Source: Acheta domesticus
Lineage: Eukaryota > Arthropoda > Insecta > Orthoptera > Gryllidae
Assembly: GCA_031308135.1 (NCBI GenBank)
Contig: JAHLJT010000631.1
Coordinates: 317,501 to 381,500, forward strand
DNA length: 64,000 nucleotides
Direction of reading: 5' to 3'
Below the pieces are notes generated by a model. That model was given only the letters and a program-made list of their open reading frames with translations, made no database searches and was not told the origin of the DNA. Position numbers and translations under genes: made by a program. This document shows, piece by piece, positions 37,815-51,700 of the stretch; positions within the stretch are counted from its first letter, which is position 1; the number at the start of each line of letters is the position of its first letter.

Positions 37815-39057
37815 TAGAGTAACTACCACCATAATGAAGAATACTGTAGATACTTTTGACAATAAAGTTAATGTTTTGGTACTTTATTGCATACCTTACA
37901 AACCGTCTAAAGCCTATGGAAAAAAGGATGCATGAAGAGATTACAAAATGTTTAAATTAAATGAATAAGTATTAAAAATTCAATATAAATAGAACTTTTT
38001 ATAATAATCTTGTACTAGAAGGGTGAAAAGTAAAGAAAACAACTTAAAGGGAAAAAATAAAACAGTCAGTGCAAATCTTGCATGATGTGTCTCTGAAGTT
38101 ATATTTTATCAGCTGATTCACAACCTCTATGAAGGAGGCCATGGTGATTTCGTAGGAGCAGTCTTGGAACTCGCTTCCCGCTCCTGGCGAATTTTGTTAG
38201 CGAAACTGACTGTACAGACCCGTGTTTTCACTGTTAGTTCCACGACGCGGCGCAATCGCAGCCTTCATTCTTCGCTTGGTCGAGTTATAAGTACATATAC
38301 TGAAGTGCATCGGAAAAGCCCTCAATTTTCGTGCACTTCAGTACGTAATTTGGCGTGAGAAATAATACGTATAAATATGAAAAAATGATATATATTTAAT
38401 TGAAGAATGGGGAAAATTGTTTTATTAATAAATTATCACGAAATATAGCATAAAGAAATAGGAACATTGTTGACAAGAAGCGATTAGTCATGAATTGATG
38501 GATTAGCAATAAACATAGGGATTATACACACGAGAAGGACTATGGGACAAGAATAGAAACAAGAGGCATTTGAAAAGAAGAACGGAGATAGAACATTTTT
38601 GGTATTTTTTTTACAACACTTCGTGTCAGGATCTTGTAGCGATCGGATGCGGACTGTGTACTTGGAAGTATAGTTTCTCGAGATTGGCGCGTGATAGGAT
38701 CAAGATGTACGAACAGTAATCGTCATCTTTAAGATTTAATTTTGAGATTGGAACTCGGTGCAAGAACTACATAGTTAAAATTCAGGAGTATCGGGATCGT
38801 AGGAAGTTTTCTTAGAATAATTAATTAACCGAGTGTGAATTGAAGAGGACACCGGAATCCAGGAGAAGATAGGGTGCTGTGAAGCTGACTGGTATTTCAA
38901 CTGCCAAGTGTGCTGACGCCGAAAGGACAAGGAAGTATTTCCGCGAAGCCCGAATTTGAAGAAGGACATAAAACGGTTAAATTTTGATGTTCAAGTCGTA
39001 AGAGTAATTACAAATTTGGTTAAAGCTATAATTAAAATTTAAAATTGGGTAAATTTC
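37815..39057. other. Unassigned sequence, mirror of 47394-48636
   Basis: No recognised gene. The frame 38164-38358 (plus) is the same as 48092-48286 (minus) and has no domain. Confidence 0.4.
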
Positions 39058-39486
39058 AAGGACAGGGTTCGGCTCCTATTGACGCGCACGGTTCGGTTCC
39101 GAACGAGTCACTCGCGGCGCCGTCACAGTGTGCCCGGCCACACGGCCACGTGGCCAACGCACTTTCGTGTGGAATCGTGACGCTTCGCTACCCGTTTCCA
39201 AGTTGAGGACGAGGCGGGCCTTCGGCCCTCGCGTTAACATAAAACATCCTTGAGTCTGTCCACGCATAATTACCAACGCATTTTATGCAAATACTCACCT
39301 TAAATGTTTACGCAAATCCGCGAAAAATAAAACCATTGTATTTCTCCATTACACATTCACCACACCGCACAATGCAAGCACAAAGGCATCTTCCCGCTCC
39401 CTGAGTGATCCGTTCTCCTGTCCGCGCGAGTGAACCATGCGCAAGTGAACGTGCGCCGTTGTTTTAATGAGCCGAACCCTGTCCTT
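39058..39486. mobile_element. 435-bp-class TIR element, left-arm copy
   Basis: It begins AAGGACAGGGTTCGGCTC and ends with the reverse complement. It is about 6 bases shorter than 46959-47393 because of small indels. Confidence 0.75.
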
Positions 39487-40245
39487 AAAATCAGCATAAA
39501 ATTGTAATAATTAGTAGATGGCCATCAATAGGGAAAATTAATTGTCAAGTAAATAATAGATAAAGCATGTAAGAGATTGATGAAAAATTTCTAAGAATAA
39601 AAAAGAGACGTACGACACTTCATGTCGTTACGTGCATATATAAATTCTCGTTCATTCAATAGAAATTAGGTATTTCAAAATATTCCCTTTGTATTATTGG
39701 TAACCAAAGCGTACGTATAAGATCCATCGACCGAGTCCTCGTAGAGCAGTATTTTCAGCCCACGACAAATGCAGAGAGTAAGTATTCTTATTTTTCAGGA
39801 GCATCCAGTGGACGTGGTGTTGAGCTAGCCACCCACATGTACCACGTTCACGTTTCCAAAGATTTCTTAAAATAAAAAAAAGGGGGTAATACAGTGGTAA
39901 GCCTAATATGGGGGCGTGAATTTGATAGGGAAGAACGGATTATTACATTACCAATTATTCACCTTACACTATCATTTAATTATCAAATAGATACACAATC
40001 ATTGTAAAATCACACAATCAATACAAAATCAAAATCATACACAATCAATATTGGAAAATAAACAACCAACTCATTATAGTGATTACACCAATTCGGAAAA
40101 AAATTCCACGACTTAAATTGTGCAAATCAAAGAATATAATGCAGAATGCAAATTGAAAAAGTGCAGATTTTGCATGCTAAAAACTAAAAATGGAAGATAA
40201 TCCAAATAGATTGCGATGCGAGATAGGTGATAGCTTCTGGGAATG

Positions 40246-41241
40246 TTTATTTTATTATTTATTTACGTCAAAAAACAGTTAAAAACTGCGTGTGACGAGC
40301 TATGGGGAGAAGTGATTTTTGTGCACGTTTTCATAATTCTGTGGTGTCTATCCTAAACCATATTTTAGTCGAATTTTGAATACAGAAAAGAGAGATTTTT
40401 TCGAGTTTTGTTGACAAAATATTCGCTCCTATATAATAAAATATATTTTCAAAGGTAAATTAGCTATAAATTCCTGCCCTGAACCCTCATGTTCTTCATG
40501 AAAGAATATTACTTTTTGCCGCGATAATATGAAAAAACGATAATTTGAATAACTATATTTCCCACTGAAATTCAGAAGGACGTGCACAAATAGTGAAGTT
40601 ACATTTATGTCCAGAAGCAAAACAAGGGACCATCTCAGCATTTGCTCAAGGATCAGGGAAACTGGACGAAAACCTGATCGAGATGGGGGCCATCAACCCA
40701 GAAACTGTACAATACTTTGTACAGGTTCTTTAGAATTATACAGTCCAAATGATAAATAATTACATTAACTATCATTGTTAAAATTAATTCTACTTTCCTT
40801 TTTGATGCTCGGTATAGTCTCGAATTGTATAGAAACAGTTATGCAGCAGAAAAGATTTTACTTGGGACTTAAACTTTTCTTTCGAATTTAATCGTTTAAT
40901 GTCTTCTGGCAAAGTGTTGTAGAGTAATGTACATGAATTGTATGTGATTTTTGTAGTGAGCTGTTGATATGCCACCTGGTGAATATGATTACTACGTCGT
41001 GTGTTATACTTATAGACATCGCGTTTGCTGAAAATATATTCCCGCCCTTAAGTAAGTCATTTTTGACAAAAACTACTGATTTGTAAATCAGGAGACAAGT
41101 TAATGGTACAATTCCTTGATTAATAAAGAGAGACTTACAAGAATCACGGGGGTTGGATTTGCTTATTATTCGTACAATTCTTTTTGTAATCTGAAATTCT
41201 GGGAGCTATAAGATGTGTTTCCCCAGAATATTATGCCATAA
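40246..41241 (-). mobile_element. LINE tail copy, left arm, mirror of 45190-46194
   Basis: Same insertion as in copy A and the right arm, in reverse orientation. Several single-base losses (for example in 40790-40980) break the terminal coding frame that is open in the right arm. Confidence 0.85.
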
Positions 41242-43056
41242 ATACAATGGCAAACATGCATTTGATATGAGTTTTCAATAATATTAAAAAATTAATAAGG
41301 TAACTTGTAGAGGATATGATTTACAGACCATACCTGAAGATAGAATTTGTATAAATAAAATGGTAATTTTTAAGATTAAGAAATGTAAGAATTTATTTGA
41401 TTATCTTATTATTTTTCGTTCTTGTTTATTTTGTTGAACTTTCAGTGGTTATGTTGGTAAAAACACAGAGACTGACATTGGACACCATGCCTGTTCATCA
41501 AACATATCTGACGACTGGTGATCCTCATACTGAAATTCATGGTGTGGTAAATGTGCATCTTGCTTATTGTGTACTATTTTTTAATAAATATTAATTATCG
41601 ATTTTTCTAATTATATGGACATTACAAACTTCATGAAGTGTAATTTACTATCTAAGCATTAAAAAACTATTTTTAAAACTTTTAATTTTCAGAAGATGAT
41701 TATGAAAAACATTTTGAGGGAAGCAACTGTTCATGAAGAAGATTAAATCGAATGTATCCAAAGGGTGTCAGACAAATTGTTGATGTTTGAAAAAATATTT
41801 GGGAATAAACAAAATGGTTAGTCTTCTCTAAAATCATAGGACATGATTATGAAATGTGAACCAGAGAAGTGTTTTTTGCACTTATTTTGAAAGATGTGAT
41901 TATAAAAAGGCAATGATGTTATTTCAATAGAGGCATAGACGTTCTAAATAAAATATGTAGTGAGAACATGGATTATTCATGGTGGTGATATTCTGTGCAG
42001 TGGTCTAAAAAAGTAACTTCAAGAATGACTTCATTTTTCCTTCTTGAAATTAAATTTTATGTGTTTGAAGCCATGTTGCGTTTCAATTAACATGGTGGGA
42101 AGTGAAGGAAGTGGTTGTTAGAAGTTAGAAGAGAGAACACAATTCAGATAACGAGAACCGTGTAAAAACCGTTCCATGAATAGTATGGAAATTTTCACAG
42201 TAAAATTAGGATTGTGGGAAAAGCAAGTAAATTTCAGATGAAAGAAATATTAAAATACAAAAACAATGTGTTACAACTACAGCACAAATCGGTCGTGCTT
42301 TTCGCATAAAATACTTTCAATAATTTAAAATTCTTGCCTTCCATGTTTATCAACACCCAGAACACGATAGTTTCAATTGAAACACAACATGGCCCACTTT
42401 ATCACCACCATAGCACTACAAATAGACAATAAACACAATCTAACTCTGTATGAGAAAAGCCTACACAAGCAGAAATTAAGATATTCTACCTGTCACCAGA
42501 TGTCATGAAAAGTTACAAGAATAACATAAGGTTTTTCTAAAAGTATATTCTTCTTCTTCATAAATTCATAGTCAAAGCAATTTTACACATGAATGATTTG
42601 AACATACCGTATGTCTGATCGACAGCAATTTGAAGGCAAGTACAGGCAAATCAATATTTATAATGATAGTTCTGCAATAAATATAAAATGATATATAAGT
42701 TACTTATGTAACATTTATTTACATTATATATTTAGGAAATTAAGAATGTATGTAACTGTATAAAGTATACTGCTTTGTAGTAGGTATGTGATTTTGAGAA
42801 TTGCAAGTCATAAAATTGTAATTATTTCAGAAAATAATAGTACAAATTCAATAATTATTAATATTGAAATAAAGAATACGAGTTGAATTATAATAAACTA
42901 CATTTTTTAATTTGTAAAATATTATTAGAAAATTATAATGACACTGAAATTGTTTGTCATTGTGGGTCACTGATGAATACACTGTTGCAAAGAACAAAAA
43001 CTGTTGACTGCTGAGCAACATGAATGTCAAATGAAGGTTAAATCACTGTTTAAGTG
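41242..43056. repeat. Repeat X, left-arm copy B, heavily indel-laden
   Basis: This is the reverse complement of 17701-19543. Deletions of one or two bases are dense compared with 17.7-19.5 kb and 43.7-45.2 kb, many in short homopolymers. That pattern looks like unpolished long-read sequence rather than mutation. Confidence 0.7.
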
Positions 43057-43323
43057 CACCGTATAATCATAGGTGTGCGCTTGTTACTGTTTTATATAAT
43101 TAATTTTATTTATTTATAATTTATGCAAGGTCATCAACATTTATAAATTGAATGTATGGGGATATTATGTGTTTTTTTTCATATACATTCCATTAGCGGT
43201 TTATATTATTATATTATTTTTATTATTTAATTTCATTATATTATTAGACATTATTTTTTTTATTATTGAAAAAACACGAGTTGGGACTTAAACAAACAAA
43301 AAACCAAATGGATTACATTTAGA
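43057..43323. other. Centre of the giant inverted repeat
   Basis: 43057-43267 is very AT-rich, low-complexity sequence ('attattatattatttttatt' type) found nowhere else in the window. 43268-43323 already matches 17645-17700. The flanks (43330-43640) are unusually divergent from copy A, including a C-rich stretch, 'ccccctacccccacccc', near 43564-43580 with no counterpart there. Confidence 0.8.
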
Positions 43324-46300
43324 AAATCACTTAAACAGTTGATTTACCATTCATTGACATTCATGTATGGAACAGCTGTCGAAACAGTTTGTTTTCTTTG
43401 CAAACAGTGTATTCAATCATTGACCACAATGACAAACAATTTCAGTGTCATTATAATTCTAATAATATTTACAAATAAAAATGTAGTTTATTATAATTCA
43501 ACTCTATTCTTTATTTCAATATAAGCACTATTGATATTTCCTGGTATCATTTTATTTCTGACTACCCCCTACCCCCACCCCTACAGTTTTTCATGACTTG
43601 GCGTATTCTCAAATCACATAACCTACTAACAAACAGTAACTTATACAAAGTTTAAATAATTCTAATTTCCTAAATATATTAATGAAATAAATGTTACATT
43701 AAAGTAACTTATATATACATTTTATATTTATTGCAGAACTATCATTATAAATATTGATTTGCCTGTACTTGCCTTTCAAATTGCTGTCGGATACAGATAC
43801 GGTATGTGCAAATCATTCATTGTAAAATTGCTTTGACTATGAATTTATGAAGAAGAAGAATATACTTTTGAGAAAACCTTATGTTATTCTTGTAACTTTT
43901 CATGACATCTGGTGACAGGTAGAATATCTTAATTTTCTGCTTGTGTAGGGCTTTTCTCATACAGAGTTATGATTGTGTTATTGTCTATTTGTAGTGCTAT
44001 GGTGGTGAATAGAAGTGGGCCATGTTGTGTTCAATTGAAAATATCGTGGTTCTGGGTGTTGATAAACATTGGAAGGCAAGAATTTTAAATTATTGAAAGT
44101 ATTTTTATGCGAAAAGCACGACCGATTTTGTGCTGTAGTTGTAACACATTGTTTTTGTAGTTTTAATATTTCTTTCATCTGAAATTTACTTGCATTTTCC
44201 CACAATCCTAAATTTTACTGTGAAAAAGTTTCCATACTATTCATGGAACGGTTTACACGGTTCTCAGTTATCTGAATTGTGTTCTCTCTTCTAACTTCTA
44301 ACAACCACTTCCTTTCACTTCCCACCATGTTATCAATTGAAACGCAACATGGCTTCAAACACATAAAATTAATTTCAAGAAGGAAAAATGAAGGTCATTC
44401 TTGAAGTTACTTTTTTAGAACCACTGCACAGAATATCACCACCATGAATAATCCATGTTCTCACTACAATATTTATATTTAGAACGTCTATGCCTCTATT
44501 GAAATAACATCAGTTGCCTTTTTATAATCACATCTTGTCAAAAATAAGTGCAAAAAACACATTCTCTGGTTCACATTTCATAATCATGTCCTATGATTTT
44601 AGAAGAAGACTAACCATTTGTTTATTCCCAAATATTTTTTCAAACATCAACAAGTTTGTCTGACACCCTTTGGATACATTCGATTAATCTTCTTCATGAA
44701 CAGTTGCTTCCCTCAAAATTGTTTCATAATCATCTTCTGAAAATTAAAAAGTTTTAAAAATATATTTTTAATGCTTAGATAGTAAATTACACTTCATGAA
44801 GTTTGTAATGTCATATAATTAGAAAAAATCGATAATTAATATTTATTAAAAAATAGTACACAATAAGCAAGATGCACATTTACCACACCAATGAAGTTCA
44901 GTATGAGGATCACAGTCGTCAGATATGTTTGATGAACAGGCATGGTGTTCCAATGTCAGTCTCTGTGTTTTTACCCAACATAACCACTGAAAGTTCAACA
45001 AAAATAAACAAGAACGAAAAATAATAAGATAATCAAATAAATTCTTACATTTCTTAATCTTAAAAATTACCATTTTATTTATAACAAATTCTATCTTCAG
45101 GTATGGTCTGTAAATCATATCCTCTACAAGTTACCTTATTAATTTTTTAATATTATTGAAAACTCATATCAAATGCATGTTTGCCATTGTATTTATGGCA
45201 TAATATTCTGGGGAAACACATCTTATAGCTCCCAGAATTTCAGATTACAAAAAAGAATTGTACGAATAATAAGCAAATCCAACCCACGTGATTCTTGTAA
45301 GTCTCTCTTTATTAATCAAGGAATTGTACCATTAACTTGTCTCCTGATTTACAAATCAGTAGTTTTTGTCAAAAATGACTTACTTAAGGGCGGGAATATA
45401 TTTTCAGCAAACGCCGATGTCTATAAGTATAACACACGACGTAGTAATCATATTCACCAGGTGGCAGTATCAACAGCTCACTACAAAAAATTCACATACA
45501 ATTCATGTACATTACTCTACAACACTTTGCCAGAAGACATTAAACGATTAAATTCGAAAGAAAAGTTTAAGTCCCAAGTAAAATCTTTTCTGCTGCATAA
45601 CTGTTTCTATACAATTCGAGACTATACCGAGCATCAAAAAGGAAAGTAGAATTAATTTTAACAATGATAGTTAATGTAATTATTTATCATTTGGACTGTA
45701 TAATTCTAAAGAACCTGTAACAAGTATTGTACCACAGTTTCTGGGTTGATGGCCCCCATCTCGATCAGGTTTTTCGTCCAGTTTCCCTGATCCTTGAGCA
45801 AATGCTGAGATGGTCCCTTGTTTTGCTTCTGGACATAAATGTAACTTCACTATTTGTGCACGTCTTCTGAATTTCAGTGGGAAATATAGTTATTCAAATT
45901 ATCGTTTTTCATATTATCGCGGCAAAAAGTAATATTCTTTCATGAAGAACATGAGGGTTCAGGGCAGGAATTTATAGCTAATTTACCTTTGAAAATATAT
46001 TTTATTATATAGGAGCGAATATTTTGTCAACAAAACTCGAAAAAATCTCTCTTTTCTGTATTCAAAATTCGACTAAAATATGGTTAGGATAGACACCACA
46101 GAATTATGAAAACGTGCACAAAAATCACTTCTCCCCATAGCTCGTCACACGCAGTTTTTAACTGTTTTTGACGTAAATAAATAAATAAAAATAAACATTC
46201 CCAGAAGCATCACCTATCTCGCATCGCAAATCTATTTGGATTATCTTCCATTTTTAGTTTTTAGCATGCAAAATCTGCACTTTTCAATTTGCATTCTGCA

Positions 46301-46500
46301 TTATATTCTTTGATTGCACAATTTAAGTCGTGGAATTTTTTTCCGAATTGGTGTAATCACTATAATGAGTTGGTTGTTTATTTTCACAATATTGATTGTG
46401 TATGATTTTGATTTTGTATTGATTGTGTATGATTTTACAATGATTGTGTATCTATTTGATAATTAAATGATAGTGTAAGGTGAATAATTGGTAATGTAAT
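43268..46500. repeat. Repeat X, right-arm copy C (lacks first ~330 bp)
   Basis: Nearly identical to 17645-20851 from about 43650 onward, including the same LINE-tail insertion. It shares the minus-strand frame 44846-45118 exactly with 19198-19470. A shared insertion at the same point means A and C are copies of one locus, not independent repeat insertions. Confidence 0.85.
45190..46194 (+). mobile_element. 5'-truncated LINE tail with open C-terminal coding frame
   Basis: The frame 45173-45649 reads YGIIFWGNTSYSSQNF, LQKRIVRIISKSNPRDSCKS, IYKSVVFVKNDL and SFLLHNCFYTIRDY. This is the characteristic C-terminal domain after the reverse transcriptase in CR1/L2/Jockey-group LINEs of insects. About 530 bases of 3' UTR and an (AAAT)n tail follow. 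The ATG at 45173 belongs to repeat X, not the LINE. Confidence 0.85.
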
Positions 46501-46958
46501 AATCCGTTCTTCCCTATCAAATTCACGCCCCCATATTAGGCTTACCACTGTATTACCCCCTTTTTTTTATTTTAAGAAATCTTTGGAAACGTGAACGTGG
46601 TACATGTGGGTGGCTAGCTCAACACCACGTCCACTGGATGCTCCTGAAAAATAAGAATACTTACTCTCTGCATTTGTCGTGGGCTGAAAATACTGCTCTA
46701 CGAGGACTCGGTCGATGGATCTTATACGTACGCTTTGGTTACCAATAATACAAAGGGAATAATTTTGAAATACCTAATTTCTATTGAATGAAACGAGAAT
46801 TTATATATGCACGTAACGACATGAAGTGTCGTACGTCTCTTTTTTATTCTTAGAAATTTTTCATCAATCTCTTACATGCTTTATCATATTATTTACTTGA
46901 CAATTAATTTTCCCTATTGATGGCCATCTACTAATTATTACAATTTTATGCTGATTTT
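46501..46958. other. Non-coding, copy of 20851-21308
   Basis: No gene recognised. It differs from the other copy by only a few bases. Confidence 0.4.
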
Positions 46959-47393
46959 AAGGACAGGGTTCGGCTCATTAAAACAACGGCGCACGGTTCA
47001 CTTGCGCATGGTTCACTCGCGCGGACCAGGAGAACGGATCACTCAGGGAGCGGGAAGATGCCTTTGTGCTTGCATTGTGCGGTGTGGTGTGAATGTGTAA
47101 TGGAGAAATACAATGGTTTATTTTTCGCGGATTTGCGTAAACATTTAAGGTGAGTATTTGCATAAAATGCGTTGGTAATTATGCGTTGGACAGACTCAAG
47201 GATGTTTTATGTTAACGCGAGGGCCGAAGGCCCGGGCCTCGTCCTCAACTTGGAAACGGGTAGCGAAGCGTCACGATTCCACACGAAAGTGCGTTGGCCA
47301 CGTGGCCGTGTGGCCGGGCACACTGTGACGGCGCCGCGAGTGACTCGTTCGGAACCGAACCGTGCGCGTCAATAGGAGCCGAACCCTGTCCTT
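46959..47393. mobile_element. 435-bp TIR element (MITE), reference copy
   Basis: The 18-bp terminal inverted repeats are perfect (AAGGACAGGGTTCGGCTC and its complement), with a GC-rich interior that contrasts with the AT-rich flanks. Subterminal 'gcgcacggttcac' and 'ggaaccgaaccgtgcgcg' extend the inverted symmetry. I see no clear target duplication, so the superfamily is undecided. Non-autonomous. Confidence 0.75.
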
Positions 47394-48636
47394 GAAATTT
47401 ACCCAATTTTAAATTTTAATTATAGCTTTAACCAAATTTGTAATTACTCTTACGACTTGAACATCAAAATTTAACCGTTTTATGTCCTTCTCAAATTCGG
47501 GCTTCGCGGAAATACTTCCTTGTCCTTTCGGCGTCAGCACACTTGGCAGTTGAATACCAGTTCAGCTTCACAGCACCCTATCTTCTCCTGGATTCCGGTG
47601 TCCTCTTCAATTCACACTCGGTTAATTAATTATTCTAAGAAAACTTCCTACGATCCCGATACTCCTGAATTTTAACTATGTAGTTCTTGCACCGAGTTCC
47701 AATCTCAAAATTAAATCTTAAAGATGACGATTACTGTTCGTACATCTTGATCCTATCACGCGCCAATCTCGAGAAACTATACTTCCAAGTACACAGTCCG
47801 CATCCGATCGCTACAAGATCCTGACACGAAGTGTTGTAAAAAAAATACCAAAAATGTTCTATCTCCGTTCTTCTTTTCAAATGCCTCTTGTTTCTATTCT
47901 TGTCCCATAGTCCTTCTCGTGTGTATAATCCCTATGTTATTGCTAATCCATCAATTCATGACTAATCGCTTCTTGTCAACAATGTTCCTATTTCTTTATG
48001 CTATATTTCGTGATAATTTATTAATAAAACAATTTTCCCCATTCTTCAATTAAATATATATCATTTTTTTCATATTTATACGTATTATTTCTCACGCCAA
48101 ATTACGTACTGAAGTGCACGAAAATTGAGGGCTTTTCCGATGCACTTCAGTATATGTACTTATAACTCGACCAAGCGAAGAATGAAGGCTGCGATTGCGC
48201 CGCGTCGTGGAACTAACAGTGAAAACACGGGTCTGTACAGTCAGTTTCGCTAACAAAATTCGCCAGGAGCGGGAAGCGAGTTCCAAGACTGCTCCTACGA
48301 AATCACCATGGCCTCCTTCATAGAGGTTGTGAATCAGCTGATAAAATATAACTTCAGAGACACATCATGCAAGATTTGCACTGACTGTTTTATTTTTTCC
48401 CTTTAAGTTGTTTTCTTTACTTTTCACCCTTCTAGTACAAGATTATTATAAAAAGTTCTATTTATATTGAATTTTTAATACTTATTCATTTAATTTAAAC
48501 ATTTTGTAATCTCTTTCATGCATCCTTTTTTCCATAGGCTTTAGACGGTTTGTAAGGTATGCAATAAAGTACCAAAACATTAACTTTATTGTCAAAAGTA
48601 TCTACAGTATTCTTCATTATGGTGGTAGTTACTCTA
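47394..48636. other. Unassigned 1.2 kb between TIR element and LINE
   Basis: No recognised gene. A good start context, 'caccatgg', at 48305-48312 opens only about 32 codons, and the minus-strand frame 48092-48286 has no domain. It is present in the window only as this copy and its mirror (37815-39057). Confidence 0.4.
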
Positions 48637-51600
48637 ATTATTTATTTATTTACGTCAAAAACAGTTAAAAACTGCGTATGACGAGCTATGGGGAGAAGTG
48701 ATTTTTGTGCACGTTTTCATAATTCTGTGGTGTCTATCCTAAACCATATTTTAGTCCAATTTTGAATACAGAAAAGAGAGATTTTTTCGAGTTTTGTTGA
48801 CAAAATATTCGCTCCTATATAATAAAATATATTTTCAAAGGTAAATTAGCTATAAATTCCTGCCCTGAACCCTCATGTTCTTCATGAAAGAATATTACTT
48901 TTTGCCGTGATAATATGAAAAACGATAATTTGAATAACTATATTTCCCACTGAAACTCAGAAGACGTGCACAAATAGTGAAGTTACATTTATGTCCAGAA
49001 GCAAAACAAGGGACCATCTCAGCATTTGCTCAAGGATCAGGGAAACTGGACGAAAAACCTGATCGAGATGGGGGCCATCAACCCAGAAACTGTGGTACAA
49101 TACTTGTTACAGGTTCTTTAGAATTATACAGTCCAAATGATAAATAATTACATTAACTATCATTGTTAAAATTAATTCTACTTTCCTTTTTGATGCTCGG
49201 TATAGTCTCGAATTGTATAGAAACAGTTATGCAGCAGAAAAGATTTTACTTGGGACTTAAACTTTTCTATCGAATTTAATCGTTTAATGTCTTCTGGCAA
49301 AGTGTTGTAGAGTAATGTACATGAATTGTATGTGAATTTTTTGTAGTGAGCTGTTGATACTGCCACCTGGTGAATATGATTACTACGTCGTGTGTTATAC
49401 TTATAGACATCGGCGTTTGCTGAAAATATATTCCCGCCCTTAAGTAAGTCATTTTTGACAAAAACTACTGATTCGTAAATCAGGAGACAAGGTAATGGTA
49501 AAATTCCTAGATTAATAAAAAGTGACTTACAAGAATCACGTGGGTTGGATTTGCTAATTATTCGTATTTCTTTTTTGTAATCTGAGAGTCTGGGAGCTAT
49601 AAGATGTGTTTCCCCAGAATATTATGCCTTATCTCTGGCGGGAGTGAACATTGGCAAAATATACACAACGAGCTGTATGAAGGCTGACGGAATTTGAAAG
49701 AATTCTGAACGCGTAGCATAATGAACTTAATTTTGTGTTCAATTCATTTAAGTGGGCATTCCATTTGAGGTTTGACTGAATTGATAGACCTAAAAATTTT
49801 GTTACATTAACATCAGTCAATGGCACTCCGTTCATTTTCAATGGAGTACAGAATTTTTTATTTGATATGGAAAACTGCATTGAAAGAGTTTTATTTTCAT
49901 TTACTTTTAATTTGTTATTACGGAACCAATTTGAAACGTCTGATATTGTACTATTTACGGTTTCTTTGTTGCAAAGAATATTTGTATCATCCGCAAAGAG
50001 AACTGTTCTTCCGTTTCGAATCGCTAAGGGCATGTCATTTACGTATAATAGGAAGAGAATAGGGCCTAAAATCGATCCTTGCGCGACTCCACGTGCAATT
50101 GGCAAAGAACCGGAAAGGTGTGTACATAAAGTTCCATCATTCCAGTAAGGTATTTCTACTCTCTGAGATCGTTGTTTAAGGTACGAACATAGCCAATCTA
50201 GAGCAATACCACGGATTCCATACGAAGGTAATTTTGAAAGTAAAATGTTATGATCAATGACGTCAAAAGCTTTTGAAAGATCTAAAAATATTCCAATAGT
50301 TGCTTCGTTTTGATCCAATGATGAGGCAACATCCTTAAGAAAAGAAAAAATGGCTGTTTCCGTAGATTTTGATTTCCGGAATCCATGTTGGCAATTTGAA
50401 AACACGTCCAATTTGAAAAGGTTTCCATTCGCACATAAAAAAGTCTCTCTAATATTTTTGAAAAAACTGACAAAAGAGAAATTGGCCGATAATTTTGAAC
50501 TTCATTTTTGTTGCCTTTTTTGAAGAGCGGCTTGATCTTAGCTGTTTTAAAAATATCTGGAAAAATTCCGGTGCATAAGGATGCATTAAATATGTGAGTT
50601 AACGGGTGTATAATGGCTGGCGCGCACGTCTTTAACAAACAATCCGGAAATTCATCTAAACCGGCCGAATATTTATTTTTTAATTTACCGATTATTTTGA
50701 GAATTTCATAGGAAGAGGTTTTGGAAACGAACATAGTGTCTAAGATTTTTAGGGAAACGTCAGATGTTGAATTTTGTGGCTGAAAACCCTTAGTGAGATC
50801 GACAGCAATTCTCGAAAAGTATTGGTTAAAGAGACTAGCCACTGTTGCCGGATCGTTCACATCTCTATCCTTATCTTTTAAAACAACATTCTCTACAAGG
50901 TTTCTAGTTGGTTTGGTGGCATTTTTTACTATATCCCACATTGATTTTGTTTTGTTATTTGAGTTAAAAATATCCTGATCGTGTTTCATGATTTTAGCCT
51001 GCCTTATGACTTTTCTTAACAATGATTTGTATTTTTTAAAGTACAGGAGGAAATCTTGAGATACGTTATGATGCTTAGAAATGAAAGAAAGAACTCGTTT
51101 GTTTTTACACGATGTTCTAATCCCTTGTGTTATCCAAGAATTGTTTTGCGTGAAATATTTAATTTTCTTTTCTGAAGAGGAAAGCAAGTGTTAAAACGAA
51201 ATGAAAGCGTTTTAAAAAAGAATAATATTTATCGTTTGTATCAATAGTATTATAAACCGCGTCCCATGACTCCTGCAGCAAGTAATCAATGAATAATTTT
51301 ATTTTACTTTTAGAAAACACTCTACTCATACGTGTATTATTTATTGTGTCATTGTTCGCATTTCGTATAATGGTAAGAATTTGTGCATCGTGGTCACTGT
51401 ATCCTAAATCTTTTGTTTCAATTTCATGTCGAGTAGTGGTTTTGTTAATTATAATTTGATCGATTGCCTTCTTTGAATTTACTGTGATCCGTGTAGGTAC
51501 TTTTATTGTAATATCTAAATTGAAGGAATTAATTAGGTTAAGAAACTGCTCTTTCTCGCAAGATTCGACCAGAAAATCAATGTTAAAATCTCCACATACA

Positions 51601-51700
51601 ACAATGGATTCACAAGAGCGATTGATGACTTTGATTAGTGTTATCTCTAGTTTTTCTAAGAACAAAATGTAATCTGCAGCTCTCTTTGTTGGAGGACTCC
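48637..51700 (-). mobile_element. 5'-truncated CR1/L2/Jockey-like LINE
   Basis: On the minus strand, from 51700: the endonuclease C-terminal part (RSPPTKRAADY, VVCGDFNIDFL, KKAIDQIIIN, GYSDHDAQIL), then the linker and reverse transcriptase. RT blocks are KIKPLFKKGNKNEVQNYRPI, GFRKSKSTETAI, LDLSKAFDVIDH, GVAQGSILGPILF and LFADDTNILC (near 49990). The C-terminal region and a 3' UTR follow, ending in (TTTA)n at 48637-48651. The front of the endonuclease is missing, so the copy is 5'-truncated. Frame changes near 51170, 50400 and 49630 make it inactive. I see no clear target duplication, which is usual for CR1/L2. Confidence 0.88.

Larger units (their letters stand above)
21871..43056. repeat. 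Left arm of giant inverted repeat
   Basis: The whole arm is the reverse complement of 43324-64000 and beyond. Paired landmarks are the LINE ORF 36038-36820 (+) and 49629-50411 (-), the LTR element 30241-32449 and 54000-56182, the TIR element 25671-28279 and 58153-60765, the (ATT)n at 24132 and 62238, and 22443-22490 and 63953-64000. Coordinates sum to about 86,430-86,450 throughout. Compared with the right arm it carries many 1-2 base indels, mostly in short runs, that break open frames. Confidence 0.95.

Noticed and set aside
38164..38358. 64-aa frame present in both arms (also 48092-48286) as a small gene
   Set aside because: Identical only because the arms are copies of each other. No domain, no splice partner, no independent conservation.
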